Assembly: GCA_034508935.3 (NCBI GenBank)
Contig: CM067449.1
Location: 31,231,069-31,295,068 of the forward strand
Origin: Berghia stephanieae
Taxonomy: Eukaryota > Mollusca > Gastropoda > Nudibranchia > Aeolidiidae
Direction of reading: 5' to 3'
DNA length: 64,000 bases
A program made the translations under genes and the position numbers. This document shows positions 22,199-32,597 of the stretch, in pieces (position 1 is the first letter of the stretch; each line of letters begins with the position of its first letter). The notes under the pieces were generated by a model. It saw only the letters and a program-made list of their open reading frames with translations. It had not been told where the DNA came from and made no database searches.

Positions 22199-22978
22199 TG
22201 TGGCGTAGTTGCACACATCTTATGTCATGGCTTATGATTGTATAGTGGCTTTTGATAGATGGTCATGATATTCCTTTGCATTGTGTTGTAGATGTTAATA
22301 GTGACTAAATGGTTCAATGGCCGATGATGTACAACATCAAGACATTCAAATAAAAATCCAGGTTCAAAGTTTCATTTCTTACAGTTTATTGTTGTGATAA
22401 ATTCCAAATCCAAATCAAAAAGCATGGTCATTATTTCAATCAGTTTCATAAATTCCAAATCCGGAAAAGCAATCCAAATGTAAAGTCATTATACCCAAGT
22501 AACCATTTCCAATATACGTGGAATATTTCTAAGTCCGTACAATAAAAGATTCTTAGTTGGATGTTAGAACGTGCAGTATACTAGAAAGTGCAGCGCAATG
22601 TGAAGTAAAATACAGAATTGAATGTAGTATCAAAAGGTAGAATGATCCCCGTTTGATCAGAAACACTGTTTTATATACTATTGTAAACTCTTCCACAATT
22701 CCTTTCACCAAAGGTCAGTTTTTACGCCTAAATAATCAAAGGTCGTACGCCTAAATAATCAAAGGTCGTACGCCTAAATAGACCGTACGCCCAAATAACA
22801 AATACGTACGCCCAAACAATATCGTACGCCTAAATGATAAATACCAACTATAAATTAATGCTTTTATCCCCAAATAATAAATAACACCGATCAAAGAAAG
22901 TAATTTTCTAGTACTCAATACAATGACCAGATATACAAGCATAGTAAACTTATTAAACCCACTTGCTGTAAGCTTACA
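22199..22978 (+). mobile_element. LTR-like repeat E, solo copy 2
   Basis: TGTGGCGTAGTTGCACACAT to GCTGTAAGCTTACA, flanked by AGAG on both sides. The TGT...ACA ends and a 4-bp target duplication are what a solo LTR of an LTR retrotransposon would show. No internal region or coding part is present. It differs from copy 1 throughout, so it is an old fossil. Confidence 0.55.
22726..22845 (+). repeat. minisatellite inside repeat E
   Basis: Tandem copies of CCTAAATAATCAAAGGTCGTAC, grading into shorter GTACGCCCAAATAA-type units. It occupies the position of the 17-bp array in copy 1. Confidence 0.8.
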
Positions 22979-23261
22979 AGAGTACTCGCTTCAACGCAAA
23001 GGACCTGAATTGATCCCGATGAAGTTTGTCTCTATTGAGTGAAAGCTAATCGTACAACTGACGGTCAAAACATAGTGACAAAGAGATGAGTGATATCCTC
23101 TTATTTTTCATTCTGTTGTAACTAATCACTCCTGTGGGAATCTAAAACAATAGGAACAATAAGCGCTGAGCGACGTACACTTCGTCTGCGACAAATTAAG
23201 AACAAAGTTCTGTTGTCAAGAAACTGGTTCCAATCTTATTGGAAGTGCAAAATACTAACAG

Positions 23262-23418
23262 CATCTGCCAACCGGATATAACGTTCCGGCACAAAACTAT
23301 GTGTGACCTAAAACGTTTATTGTCTGATTAATCCACTTTTAGTAGACCTACCCATAAAAATGGCTTGTTAAAAACAATAACAAGGAGCTGAGTAATGTCA
23401 ATTTTATTCCTTCTATTT
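23262..23418 (+). mobile_element. MITE-A-prime, partial
   Basis: CCAACCGGATATAACGTTCC to AAGGAGCTGAGTAATGTCAA, then TTCTATTTATTTTA. Left end missing. Confidence 0.65.
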
Positions 23419-24029
23419 ATTTTACGAAGTAAAAATTGTCGGGGGTTTTCTTTCTTGATGATTGTGATTGTGATGAACGGAAATTCGACAAATGCCGTTC
23501 ACACCTGAGAACGAGAGCAGCCATGATTAATTTGTGGACAATGAGTAATTTCCCTTCCCGCCCGTCTGGGATTCGGAAATGAAGTTTCAAAGACACATTT
23601 GCCGATAACTTAATCCACCAGTTCGACGCGCATACTAAGACGTGGTCCCGGTGGCCATCCTGCTTCCGTGGACAGTAGCAATGGAAAAGGTGTATTACCG
23701 CCCTTCCCACCTCACGCACACGAACAAATGTCTTCGCGACAAAGAAGCACGTGAACAAGACGAAGCTCGCTTGGAGCATAAATAAATACCTATATGAGGT
23801 GTATCTTCTTTTTCATAAATTTTATTCTTCACGGTAAAACGGCCTTTTCTATTAAGTGTTGTATTATTCTATTAAAGGTGTGAGTGAAACACTGATTTTC
23901 ATTTTCATTTTAAATTCTACCTGCTCCCCCACTAATGGATCACAACCACATTCTTTGATTCCTACAATCCATATACCCTATGATTGTATCATTATGACTT
24001 TGATATGTATTATGGTTGTATCATTATGA
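23419..24029. other. no recognisable feature
   Basis: A 120-codon minus-strand frame (23,417-23,779) crosses moderately GC-rich DNA. I recognise no domain and see no start or splice context that would favour a gene. Confidence 0.4.
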
Positions 24030-24105
24030 TAACAAAAATAATAATAATAATGCGTAATTTTTATAGCGCCCCTTTCCACCAAAGTGCTCGTAAGCGCTTA
24101 TGCAT
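24030..24105 (-). mobile_element. LINE/SINE 3' tail
   Basis: On the minus strand it reads CACTTTGGTGGAAAGGGGCG CTATAAAAATTACGC and ends in an ATT repeat. This is the tail type of CR1/L2-like elements. Nothing upstream is preserved. Confidence 0.5.
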
Positions 24106-24639
24106 ATATGAACATGCAATCATATATTTTATGATGTGGATATGAATTCAATCATACATATAAACATTGTTGTTTTATCTAGACCAGTGAATTCTAGTAA
24201 TTATCAATTTAGATCATGGTGTCTTTAATTGTACCTTGTGTCGGCGTGGCCATCATTTTTCTACCACGTGCTATAATTTAATATCTTCCTATATGGGCGA
24301 CAAAATTATTTATTCTACTTATAATGTTTATGAGTGTATACTAAAAACACTCATGCAGTAGATTATTTATTCTATATTGTTGGTAAGCTTTTTCAGCCGT
24401 ATGTCCCATTTGAAGCTGGGCGCTAGGTCTGTCATTAATCTAGCGTTGAAGCGAACCGTACAATTATCATAGGAGTAGGCCTTCATTAACATAAAACCTA
24501 TGTAGTCTACACATATTTACTGAATGTAATATACTGTTTGAGGGCACACGAATCCTTCTGACAGGCCAAAAATGTTAACATGGAGAAATCTGGCGCCATA
24601 TATAAATACTTGCGATCAAAAGAAAGTATACACATTTAA
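24106..24639. other. no recognisable feature
   Basis: AT-rich DNA without coding signal. It may include the degraded 5' flank of the Tc1 element. Confidence 0.4.
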
Positions 24640-25795
24640 AATCGTCGTTACTTTTTTATCCGTTGACGTAGGCTAATGGTTTTCCACTGAGTTGTTTACT
24701 ATTAGCCTTTCTGTGTACTGATAGTCGATGTTTTTGTTTTTGACCTGATATTCGCTCACCACGTTCCGCATGTGCTAAACTAACCTTTTATCCCCTTACT
24801 GTGGACAGGAAGTTTGTAGATTAATTTATTTGTCATCCGTGTCTTCTTGAACTATTTTAAAGTCAGGAAAACAGAATACAAAATACCATCCATTAATCTA
24901 CGCGATGCCACGACTTAGTTTAGAACAACGTGCACGTGCCATTGGTCATCTTCAAGCTGGATAGTCTGTGATCAATGTTGCAAGAATGTTTAATATCACA
25001 AGGAGAACTGTATATTCCTTAGTGGATCGATTTGAAATAACACAAACGATAAGGGACCGAAATCGAACTGGCAGACCACGAGTAGCAACACAAGGTGAGG
25101 ACCGTTTTATACGCACGTGATTGTTTTAGGGCGGCGACTGAAACTGCGCAAGAGTTCCCAGGTACACGAATTAGTCGACACACTGTTCGTTGCAGACTTA
25201 GAGAGCATGACATTATCGCAAACGTCCGTTGATGCGACAACTTCTTAGAGCACATCACCTGTTGGCCGGTCTTCAGTGGGCCCGTACTCATCTGCGCTGG
25301 ACAGCGCATGCGTGGTCGTTTGTTCTCTTCTGGCTGGTCCGTCTTCAGTGGGCCCGTGCTCATCTGCGCTGGACAATGCATGCTTGGCCATTTGTTCTGT
25401 TCTCAGATGAATCACGCTTTGTGATTGGAAGAAATCACGTTAGATTACATTGTTACCGAAGATCACACGACTGATTTCACGATTCTTGTTTTTTGGAATC
25501 CCCAAACAGAGGATATGGACAAGTGATGGTGTGGGATGGAATAAGCAGAGACTGCAGGACACCTCTAGTTCAAGTAAATGTATCCCTAACCGGTGCACGG
25601 TACATCCTGCACATTTTACAACTCCATGTTGTTCCATTTTTACATGAACATCCTAAATTTTTACTTCAACACGACAATGCACCATCCCACCGAGCTATTG
25701 TAACAAGGGATTTTATAGCAGCAAATAATGTGAACATTATCAGCCTGTGGCCTGCAATATCCCCCGATCTAAATCCGATTGAACATATGTGGAAC
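24640..25795 (+). mobile_element. Tc1-family transposase relic
   Basis: Cut-and-paste transposase of the Tc1 group. The frame starts at 24,905 (MPRLSLEQRARAIGHLQAG), a helix-turn-helix N-terminus followed by SVINVARMFNITRRTVYSLV and TGRPRVAT. Next come TAQEFPGTRISRHTVRCRLR, LQWARAHLRW and FSDESRF (first catalytic D). The later motifs QHDNAPSH (second D) and SPDLNPIEHMW (E) complete a DDE triad with Tc1-like spacing. An in-frame stop lies right after LQAG and more stops and frame changes follow around 25,110-25,230, so it is dead. It breaks off just after IEHMW, where Penelope-like sequence begins. The 3' end and terminal repeats were not found. Confidence 0.88.
25259..25402 (+). repeat. 72-bp in-frame tandem duplication in the Tc1 relic
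   Basis: CTTCAGTGGGCCCGT occurs at 25,271 and 25,343 in equivalent contexts. The unit is 24 codons, so LQWAR(A/T)HLRWT..AW..VLF is read twice. Confidence 0.9.
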
Positions 25796-26959
25796 ATATG
25801 TGTTCGCACTAGTGGGCCTCTACATCACACACCAGATCAAGGACCAACTGCCTAACATAAACTTCGGCCTCTACAGGGACGACGGACTAGGAACACACAC
25901 CACAACATCAAAATCCAACATTGAAAGAATGAAGAAAAAACTCATAAAATTATTCAAGGATCTCGACCTCAAAATCACACTAGAAAGTAACCTACACCAA
26001 GTCGATTTCCTGGACACAACCCTCTGCCTCAAAACTAACACGTATAGACCATACAAGAAACCCAACAGCGCCCCATTGTACATCCACAAACACTCCAACC
26101 ACCCACCTACGATAATAAAACAAATACCCACCATGATAGAACAACGGCTAAACAACCTCTCTTCAAATGAAAACATATTCAACGAAACAAAACAAGACTA
26201 CGAAATGGCACTCAAACAGAGCGGACACAACTCAACACTGAAATACAAAAATTTAACACACGCCACAACACCAAAACAAAACAGAAAAAGGAATATAATA
26301 TGGTTCAACCCGCCGTTCAACAACGCAATCACTTCAAATATCGGCAAGCAGTTCCTTGCACTCATCGATAAGCACTTCCCGAAGAACCACCGTCTGCACA
26401 AAATAATCAACAGAAACAACGTCAAGATAAGCTACAGCTGTGCACAAAACATGAAACAGATCATTACCAACCACAACAGACAAATCATATCCGAACCCAA
26501 CAACACAAATACAAATAAAGACAACTGTACCTGCAGAAAGAAAGACAATTGCCCTCTTAAAGGAAACTGCCAAAAAAGCGCCATAGTCTACAAAGCCACC
26601 ATAACCACTGATAACACCGCAGTACAATACATCGCAGCACAGAACCCCCATTCAAAACACGATACAACAACCACAAAGCCTCCATAACACATGAAAGCAA
26701 AGCAAAAAGCACCAAATTAGCAATGCACTATTGGGAACAAATAAACACACAAAAAACACCAACAATAACCTGGGAGGTCGTCAAGCAAAGCAGCCCCTAC
26801 AGATGCGGTGCTAGAAAATGCAATTTATGCCTGACAGAGAAACTGGAGATTTTACTACACAACCACAGAAACAATAGCACCTTAAACAAAAGATCTGAAC
26901 TGATGACAATGTGCAGACACTCTAACAAATTCAAGCTCAAAACGCAAAAGGCCAAATAA

Positions 26960-27160
26960 CCCCCCCCCCCTTTCCTCCCCCCCCCCCCCTTCGCCCCCTC
27001 CCGACCCCATTATACCCCTCCTCCCCCTCTTCCCTCCCCCCCCCCCCCGCCGCAACCACATTCCACTACAATATCATACACACATGTACACACAACACAC
27101 AACACACCTACACGCACACACACACACATACAAACACACACACACACACACACACACATT
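26960..27160. repeat. C-rich tract and (CA)n within the element's 3' region
   Basis: Several 10-14-bp C runs, then CA repeats, directly downstream of the stop of the endonuclease frame. Confidence 0.9.
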
Positions 27161-27270
27161 CATAATATAAACATGAGAGCACATCACAATACACATCAAA
27201 ACTAATCACCACTACACAGCGTAACAACTTTAGTTTGGAGTTTTCTACAGACATGACAAAATGGATTATG

Positions 27271-27313
27271 CCGATTGAAGAAGTGTGAAAAACACATAAA
27301 CGAGCCGTCTCGG
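27271..27313 (+). ncRNA. degenerate hammerhead-ribozyme-like motif
   Basis: CCGA (27,271) pairs perfectly with TCGG (27,310) as helix I. TTGAAGA stands where CUGANGA is expected, TGTG/CACA form helix II around an A-rich loop, and TAAAC GAGCC GTC stands for GAAAC...GUC with a minimal helix III. Two core positions differ from consensus, so it is probably inactive. Penelope-like elements are known to carry such short-helix-III hammerheads. Confidence 0.4.
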
Positions 27314-27337
27314 AAAAAAATGTGAGTGAAAATTTAC

Positions 27338-27340
<3 letters not shown>

Positions 27341-27418
<78 letters not shown>
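27341..27418. repeat. (AT)n microsatellite
   Basis: About 39 AT units directly after the Penelope-like 3' end. Confidence 0.97.
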
Positions 27419-27420
<2 letters not shown>

Positions 27421-27512
27421 AACCAAATTCCAGTCCCTCCCTAGTCTGGAATGTGGAATGTGTAGAGCGATTCTAGTCCGACATCTTTACATCACTCCTG
27501 TACAAAGCAATA

Positions 27513-27762
27513 TCAGTCTTCTTACCAGCCATTTTCAGGATTTTCCCTAAAACTTCACATCCAACTAACACAAAAATATATTTTTTTATCACTCAAACAC
27601 AATAGCAGTAAAGTTCTTGCCATACATAATTTCTTTAGCAAAACATGCTCTACAACACACTGTTCATTTTCTTTAAACTTTATGATGTACAAAAGAAATT
27701 TGAATATGAAAAATGTTGGTTGTATCGTAACGAATGTGACGAGTTGGTAAGGAGAGGGTTAA
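27513..27762 (-). mobile_element. MITE-D
   Basis: The left end is decayed (GTCTTCTTACCAGCC). The right end GTTGGTAAGGAGAGGG-TTAA is well kept. Confidence 0.78.
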
Positions 27763-27764
27763 CA

Positions 27765-28285
27765 TTTAAAGTGTCAGAGAGACGGGCACACGCCGTCTAC
27801 GCACCTCGGACTCCACTTAATATAAGCCCCAGTACAAAGATAATGAAATCGAGTGGCTGTGATTTAAGTGATCAATGATGTCATAAAACAAAAATTTGCA
27901 AGACGTAAAATTAGACTCCTAACTCAGAATAAATCTGTCATTTTATTGTCAAATATAAGTGGGAGTGGCAGTTGTTTTTTTTTCTGATTCATTGTTAATT
28001 TATTAGTGAAGGCTATCCTCATAGACAGCTTTACGGGCCATAAATTATTTCTGTTTTTTTTTTTGTTTTTTTTTTTGTTTTTTTTTTTAAAATATCATTT
28101 ATCATCATGTAAAGGTAAAATCATAGCCCTTGCAGGCCTCTATTATATAAAATTTAATTAATAGGGCGATTCTACGATTGCACAAGCTGACAGGTCATGT
28201 AATACGCCTGAGTGGTCAGGAGCATTATTATATCTTTGTTTTTTATTCAATAAAATTTAATCTCCACCTTAATCGACCCTTACAC
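27765..28285. other. no recognisable feature
   Basis: Includes a T-rich run at 28,052-28,090. No frame of interest. Confidence 0.45.
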
Positions 28286-28287
28286 AG

Positions 28288-28438
28288 TGACTAAAAAGAG
28301 AATGGAGATAAAGATAAAGGGAGTAAATCTGACTCATGAATTAACAACAATTAACAATTATTTTATTTTTGCGTCGTTAGTTCATGAGTCAGATTTACTC
28401 CCTTTATCTTAATCTCCATTATATTGACTCATTTAGAC
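28288..28438. mobile_element. foldback K, copy 1
   Basis: Arms run inward from GTGACTAAAAAGAGAATGGA and outward as TCTCCATTATATTGACTCAT. The strongest pairing is AGGGAGTAAATCTGACTCAT with its complement at 28,382-28,405. Related to the element at 37.9 kb. Confidence 0.8.
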
Positions 28439-28659
28439 ACCCCTATTTATTAGTTTTATTAAAAAGAGAAAAGGAGTTCTGTGATTGCACGTTCATTCAG
28501 CTATTGCTGCAGAGAATGATTCACAGCTCATTCGGACACAGCTTTGTTCTCCTGTCCTGAAAACGACAATCGACACCAGACAGATTACCGCGTACTTCAA
28601 AATCATTTCCCTCCTCTTCAATCTTAGAGTCGAGAAATAATCAATGAAACCCAAACTCT

Positions 28660-29117
28660 CAAACCCAGACGGACTGACTGACGACTTCATTCAAATTGAT
28701 TTGTAACATTTAAAAACAAAGTAAAGAGCTAGATAATAGAATTAAATAAATTGAGCTTTTTTATCCACTAAACGTGCTCAACGCGCTTTACAAGAGGTCC
28801 CTGGCCAACAGCAACACTTAACATCTAGGACGGGATATGATGCATGTCAGGCGATATTGCAATGTTTTTCGGACGGAGACAACGCTGTTAACGGCCAGGT
28901 ACTCATTTTACACCTGATTATGGTGAGAGAATGTGAGTAAAGAGTCGTTTCCAAAGACTCAACTATGAGCCGAGCGAGGCTCGAACCCAGGACCGTTCTA
29001 TCCGAAAGCTAGTGTCATGCTACCAGACCACATGGCCGCTCAAACCCAGACAGACTGACTGACGGTTTCATTCAAATTGATTTGTAACATTTGAAAACAA
29101 AGAGAGAGCTAATATTA
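28660..29117. repeat. 80-bp direct duplication flanking a SINE-1
   Basis: CAAACCCAGACGGACTGACT ... AACATTTAAAAACAAAG (28,660-28,738) recurs with few changes at 29,041-29,117, immediately after the SINE. This is too long for a LINE-type target duplication. Confidence 0.85.
28745..29043 (-). mobile_element. SINE-1
   Basis: TTGAGCTTTTTTATCCACTA to GACCACATGGCCGC. The tail has lost the GCGCTATA box. Confidence 0.88.
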
Positions 29118-29119
29118 TA

Positions 29120-30680
29120 TAAAGAATTTTTTTTCTTTTTAAGACTTTAAACAAATAGCTGGTGTGGAATTAAATAAAGACATTGTTATTTCGAAAACCT
29201 GAAAGCAATTTGTATTTGAATATTGACATTGTTGTAATGTTTTGGAGAATTATAAAGGAAAGCAAGCTAAGTTATGAAATGAATTTTTTTTTTGCAACGA
29301 TTCAAATCATTGGTATGTAGTTAATTTATAAAATAATATTGGTCTGAAGAGTAAACATTATAAAGCGAATTTTTAAAAGTTTTTGTTTTGTAATATATTA
29401 TTGCATTCAATTTCGGCAAGTACAACAGTTTGTCAATAAAAAGAGTCATTTGATCTTTCCTATTCTTGTCAATATATTTAGTCCTTGTCGTGATGTAATA
29501 CGTTTTTCAACTTTAACATTACAAAACATATGGTATAGGGCAAAATTGGATAAAATCCCTTGAATGTCCTTAATATTAATAGTAATACCATAAATCTATT
29601 GATTAAATATTACAATAATGATACACGTGGTAAAGATAGTATTTAAATTTAAATGTACTCATGTATATGTGGTGTACAAAATTTGAAATTACGATTCCTG
29701 TCAGTTTTTATTCAGGAAATATGATACTACTCCCCTAAAATCTTTAAAATTGCCCGAAGCGCCTTACAATAAGTTGTCCATTTTGAATAGTGTCGTTTGA
29801 AATGCATAGACATAGAAAAATAATTATGTCTGAAATCTTATAAAGTGAAACAAAAATTAAGATAATGTTTGACAGATACAGGAAAATTACTTCAAATTCA
29901 GTAGTTTTCAAATATATACAATTGTTACAATAATAAAAATGTGAGCGTCATATCATTTTCAATATATCTATCTATATATGATCAATAGTCATATTTTCAA
30001 GGTCTTCATCGCGCATATAGTTCATGTTGCATAAATAACTTTAAAATTTGAAAAATACATCACCAGTTTGTAGTCTAATTAAAAGCAATTTAATCATTTA
30101 AAATACCTGGCAATTTGCAATATTAAGATCACTTCTGACTGGTCTTTCTCACAAGAGCAAAAAAAAAAAAAATCAACAACTGTGATTCATTAAGATTGTT
30201 TGAATATCATGTCATGTCATTGAAAGGATATTATACTATTCTAGTTAGCCTTTTAAAAGATAAGATAAGATATTGTCAAAGCCTTTCCATGCAAACAATA
30301 TTACTTTAATCTAAAAAAAAAGGCCTTGCTTTGTTTTGTTTTACTTTTTTATTTCATTTGATTTATTTTTTACCTTAGTGCACGCAAAAATCATCTGCAA
30401 ACATATTAATAAGTAATAATATAATGCTATAACCAATCTTAAGATGGCCCAGACGATGACGTAACTGTAAATTGTTCTTCAAGAATTCTTTGAGAGCCCA
30501 CACACAATACATTACTTGAAACTGACATGCAAGGTCTGACCTTTGAAAAGAATATAAATGATGCATTTATTGCCTCTCTCGAGTATTACACAGGAACGAA
30601 GGACAGGGAATCAAACGCCATGAGAAAAATAAAAGAATAAATCTGAAATCAATATATAGAAAATCACGCTGAAATTCATT
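29120..30680. other. AT-rich single-copy stretch
   Basis: The longest stretch without any repeat I can match. No splice-flanked frame or RNA gene is visible. The minus-strand frame at 30,375-30,566 has no recognised domain. This is the best place in the window to look for conserved non-coding or intronic DNA. Confidence 0.5.
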
Positions 30681-30682
30681 TT

Positions 30683-30939
30683 TCAATGGGGATGATCTAT
30701 ATTACCTTTATTTCCATGTGCTCGAGGTCATTGGTCACATGCAAAATATATTCAAAATGACCCACAATACGAAAAGTGTTCACAGTTTTTGAAATATCTA
30801 ACATCACACATGTTTATAACTTTTAAAAACAAAGCAGCGTGTGTACATTTTTGTTTTAAAATATCCAACCGTCGGACAGCGAAAAATCATGTGATTGATG
30901 ACTTGGTTGGACGAAAACATGAATATAGATCGCTCACAT
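30683..30939 (-). mobile_element. MITE-G
   Basis: CAATGGGGATGATCTATATT to GTTGGACGAAAACATGAATA TAGATCG. Reverse orientation relative to the copy at 12.3 kb. Confidence 0.7.
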
Positions 30940-30940
30940 T

Positions 30941-31166
30941 ATAGATAGAACGAAGTTGACGTCACTCGGGTCTTTGTTATTGTTTGTTTTGTTTGTTTGT
31001 TTTTTTTTGTGTTTTTTTTTGCCATCCTCTTTAATGAGTACTTCTCATTTATTTCTATTAACCAGACTAGAACATGTTCAAGGTTACAGATGGTTCTCTG
31101 TGTTGGTCCGTTATATTTCCAAATGGCAATGTTGTGAGTTTCTTAGCCAAGAGCACATCATCCATA
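30941..31166 (-). mobile_element. MITE-A
   Basis: ATAGATAGAACGAAGTTGAC with exact CRE, expanded T-rich segment, and an end decayed to CATCATCCATAT. Confidence 0.78.
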
Positions 31167-31237
31167 TAACTTTCACTCCTTAACAAAAGCATGAACTTCA
31201 TAATATTGATGCTATGTGTTTAGTTGTTTTGTTTTTT

Positions 31238-31400
31238 TTTAAACTCATAATATCCGCCGAATATAACGTACCAACAAGAAACAAAACTCTGTGTTAACCC
31301 GAAACGTGTCTAATCTGTTTAGTACAATTTAACGAAAATTACTCATAAAAATGGCTGGCTAAAAACAATAGCAAAGAGCTGAATGACGTAAAAAATCGAT
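31238..31400 (+). mobile_element. MITE-A-prime, partial
   Basis: ACTCATAATATCCGCCGAAT to AATAGCAAAGAGCTGAATGA CGTA. A short (TA)n run follows at 31,411-31,436. Confidence 0.65.
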
Positions 31401-31625
31401 CCTTATAAATTATGTGTATATATATATATATATATCAAGTCAAATCAATATGAGACCCATCGACTCAAAACGGCATTATATGGGGGTGAATCAGATACGA
31501 AAACGAAAAGAAATTTTTGAAGGTTAAAGTACCAGAAATATGAATTGTTTGGTTTTGGAACTTTAGGAAACAATAAATTCATATTCGTTTATAAAAAGAA
31601 AAGCAAACAAAACCAAACATTGAAC

Positions 31626-31817
31626 GATGATAGTATGCGCTTGGCTAAGAAGCTCACAACATTGCTATTCGGAAGTATATTGGACCAACACACAAAACTA
31701 TGCGTAACGATGAATTTTTATAGTCTGGTTAATACAGTTTAGTGAGATTTACTCATAAACATGGATGGCAAAAAACAATAACAAAAACCTGAGTGACGTC
31801 ATCTTCGTTCTATCTAT
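31626..31817 (+). mobile_element. MITE-A
   Basis: GATGATAGTATGCGCTTGGC to TTCGTTCTATCTAT with exact CRE. Confidence 0.88.
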
Positions 31818-31869
31818 ATTTTTATCAATAAATCCAAGTTTGTTTGGGGTTTTTTTTTGTACCAAAGCT

Positions 31870-32056
31870 TTAATCTGATCGTGTTTTCGCCGAACCGAGC
31901 CATCAATCAAGTCATTTATTTCCTGTCCAACGATTGGGTATTTCTTAGCAAATGTATACACGCTGCCTTGTTTATGAAAGTTGTAAACATATCCATGGGT
32001 CAAGCTGAATCAAATGACCAATGACCATGGGATGGTAATATAGATCATCCCCATTG
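31870..32056 (+). mobile_element. MITE-G, partial
   Basis: CTGATCGTGTTTTCGCCGAA to TATAGATCATCCCCATTG. Left terminus decayed. Confidence 0.6.
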
Positions 32057-32057
32057 A

Positions 32058-32597
32058 TGCCTCCAACAAATGATCAAGAGAACTCTTGTTTAGTTGCCCA
32101 GAAAGCTATTGACAAGGAGGTCTTTTTCTTGTTACTATTATCTCATAGTATGATTCTCTGGTCATTCTGTCGACATACAGTGCCAACACACTTTTGAAAA
32201 TTAAGTCATTTATCATATTATATTATTTTTGACCCATCGTGTCGAAATGGTATTATATCGGAGTGACCCGGATTCTAGAAGGTTAAATTGAATTTACACT
32301 GGTTAAAAATATTATTTATAATCGCTATAAAATACGATAATCATAGTCCTCAATAAAACATACAAACTCAACCCAAGTCTGAGATTCCGGGCTATAAATT
32401 CAATATTCAGCATCTTAATCATCCCGACATAATACCGTTTTGAGGCGAGGGGTCACATTTGATCTAAACTGGTGGCATACAGTTCCAGTGGTATTACGTT
32501 TGACTCTGAGATTTAAGATAAGACACATCCTGCCTCTGATTATCAGAACTACGACCCATAAAACGGACGATTGAAAAATATGCATATTGTCCTCTTT
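32058..32597. other. no gene; scattered short repeat
   Basis: Contains two copies (about 32,235 and 32,420) of a 40-45-bp motif around GACATAATACCGTTTTGAGG. Related copies lie at 21.45, 22.1 and 31.45 kb. Confidence 0.4.

Larger units (their letters stand above)
22170..23060 (+). mobile_element. SINE-4-type head split by repeat E
   Basis: TCGATTACTCAATTGGTAGA GT lies left of repeat E, and AGTACTCGCTTCAACGCAAA followed by CCTGAATTGATCCC lies right of it. Together these give a normal A-box to B-box spacing, so the LTR-like element landed in the anticodon region of this tRNA-like head. Confidence 0.65.
25795..27335 (+). mobile_element. Penelope-like retroelement, 5'-truncated
   Basis: Encodes the last part of a reverse transcriptase and a C-terminal endonuclease. 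ALVGLYITHQIK leads into NFGLYRDDGLG, whose YRDD is RT catalytic motif C. Then come PYKKPNSAPLYIHKHSNHPP, IIWFNPPFN and CRKKDNCPLKGNCQKS, a Cys-rich linker. After that VYKATITTD with YIA is the GIY-YIG-type start. Further on, CNLCLTEKLEILL, LNKRSELMTMCRHSNKF are the usual C-terminal words of this endonuclease. The upstream two thirds of the RT are absent. A C-rich and CA-rich stretch and a hammerhead-like motif follow. It looks broken. Penelope-like assignment is from remembered family motifs. Confidence 0.82.

Noticed and set aside
23417-23779. 120-codon minus-strand frame
   Set aside because: No recognised domain, no upstream signal and no homology that I know. The length is plausible by chance in GC-richer DNA.
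25871-26651. Long minus-strand frames of 75-105 codons
   Set aside because: Antisense shadows of the Penelope-like reading frame.
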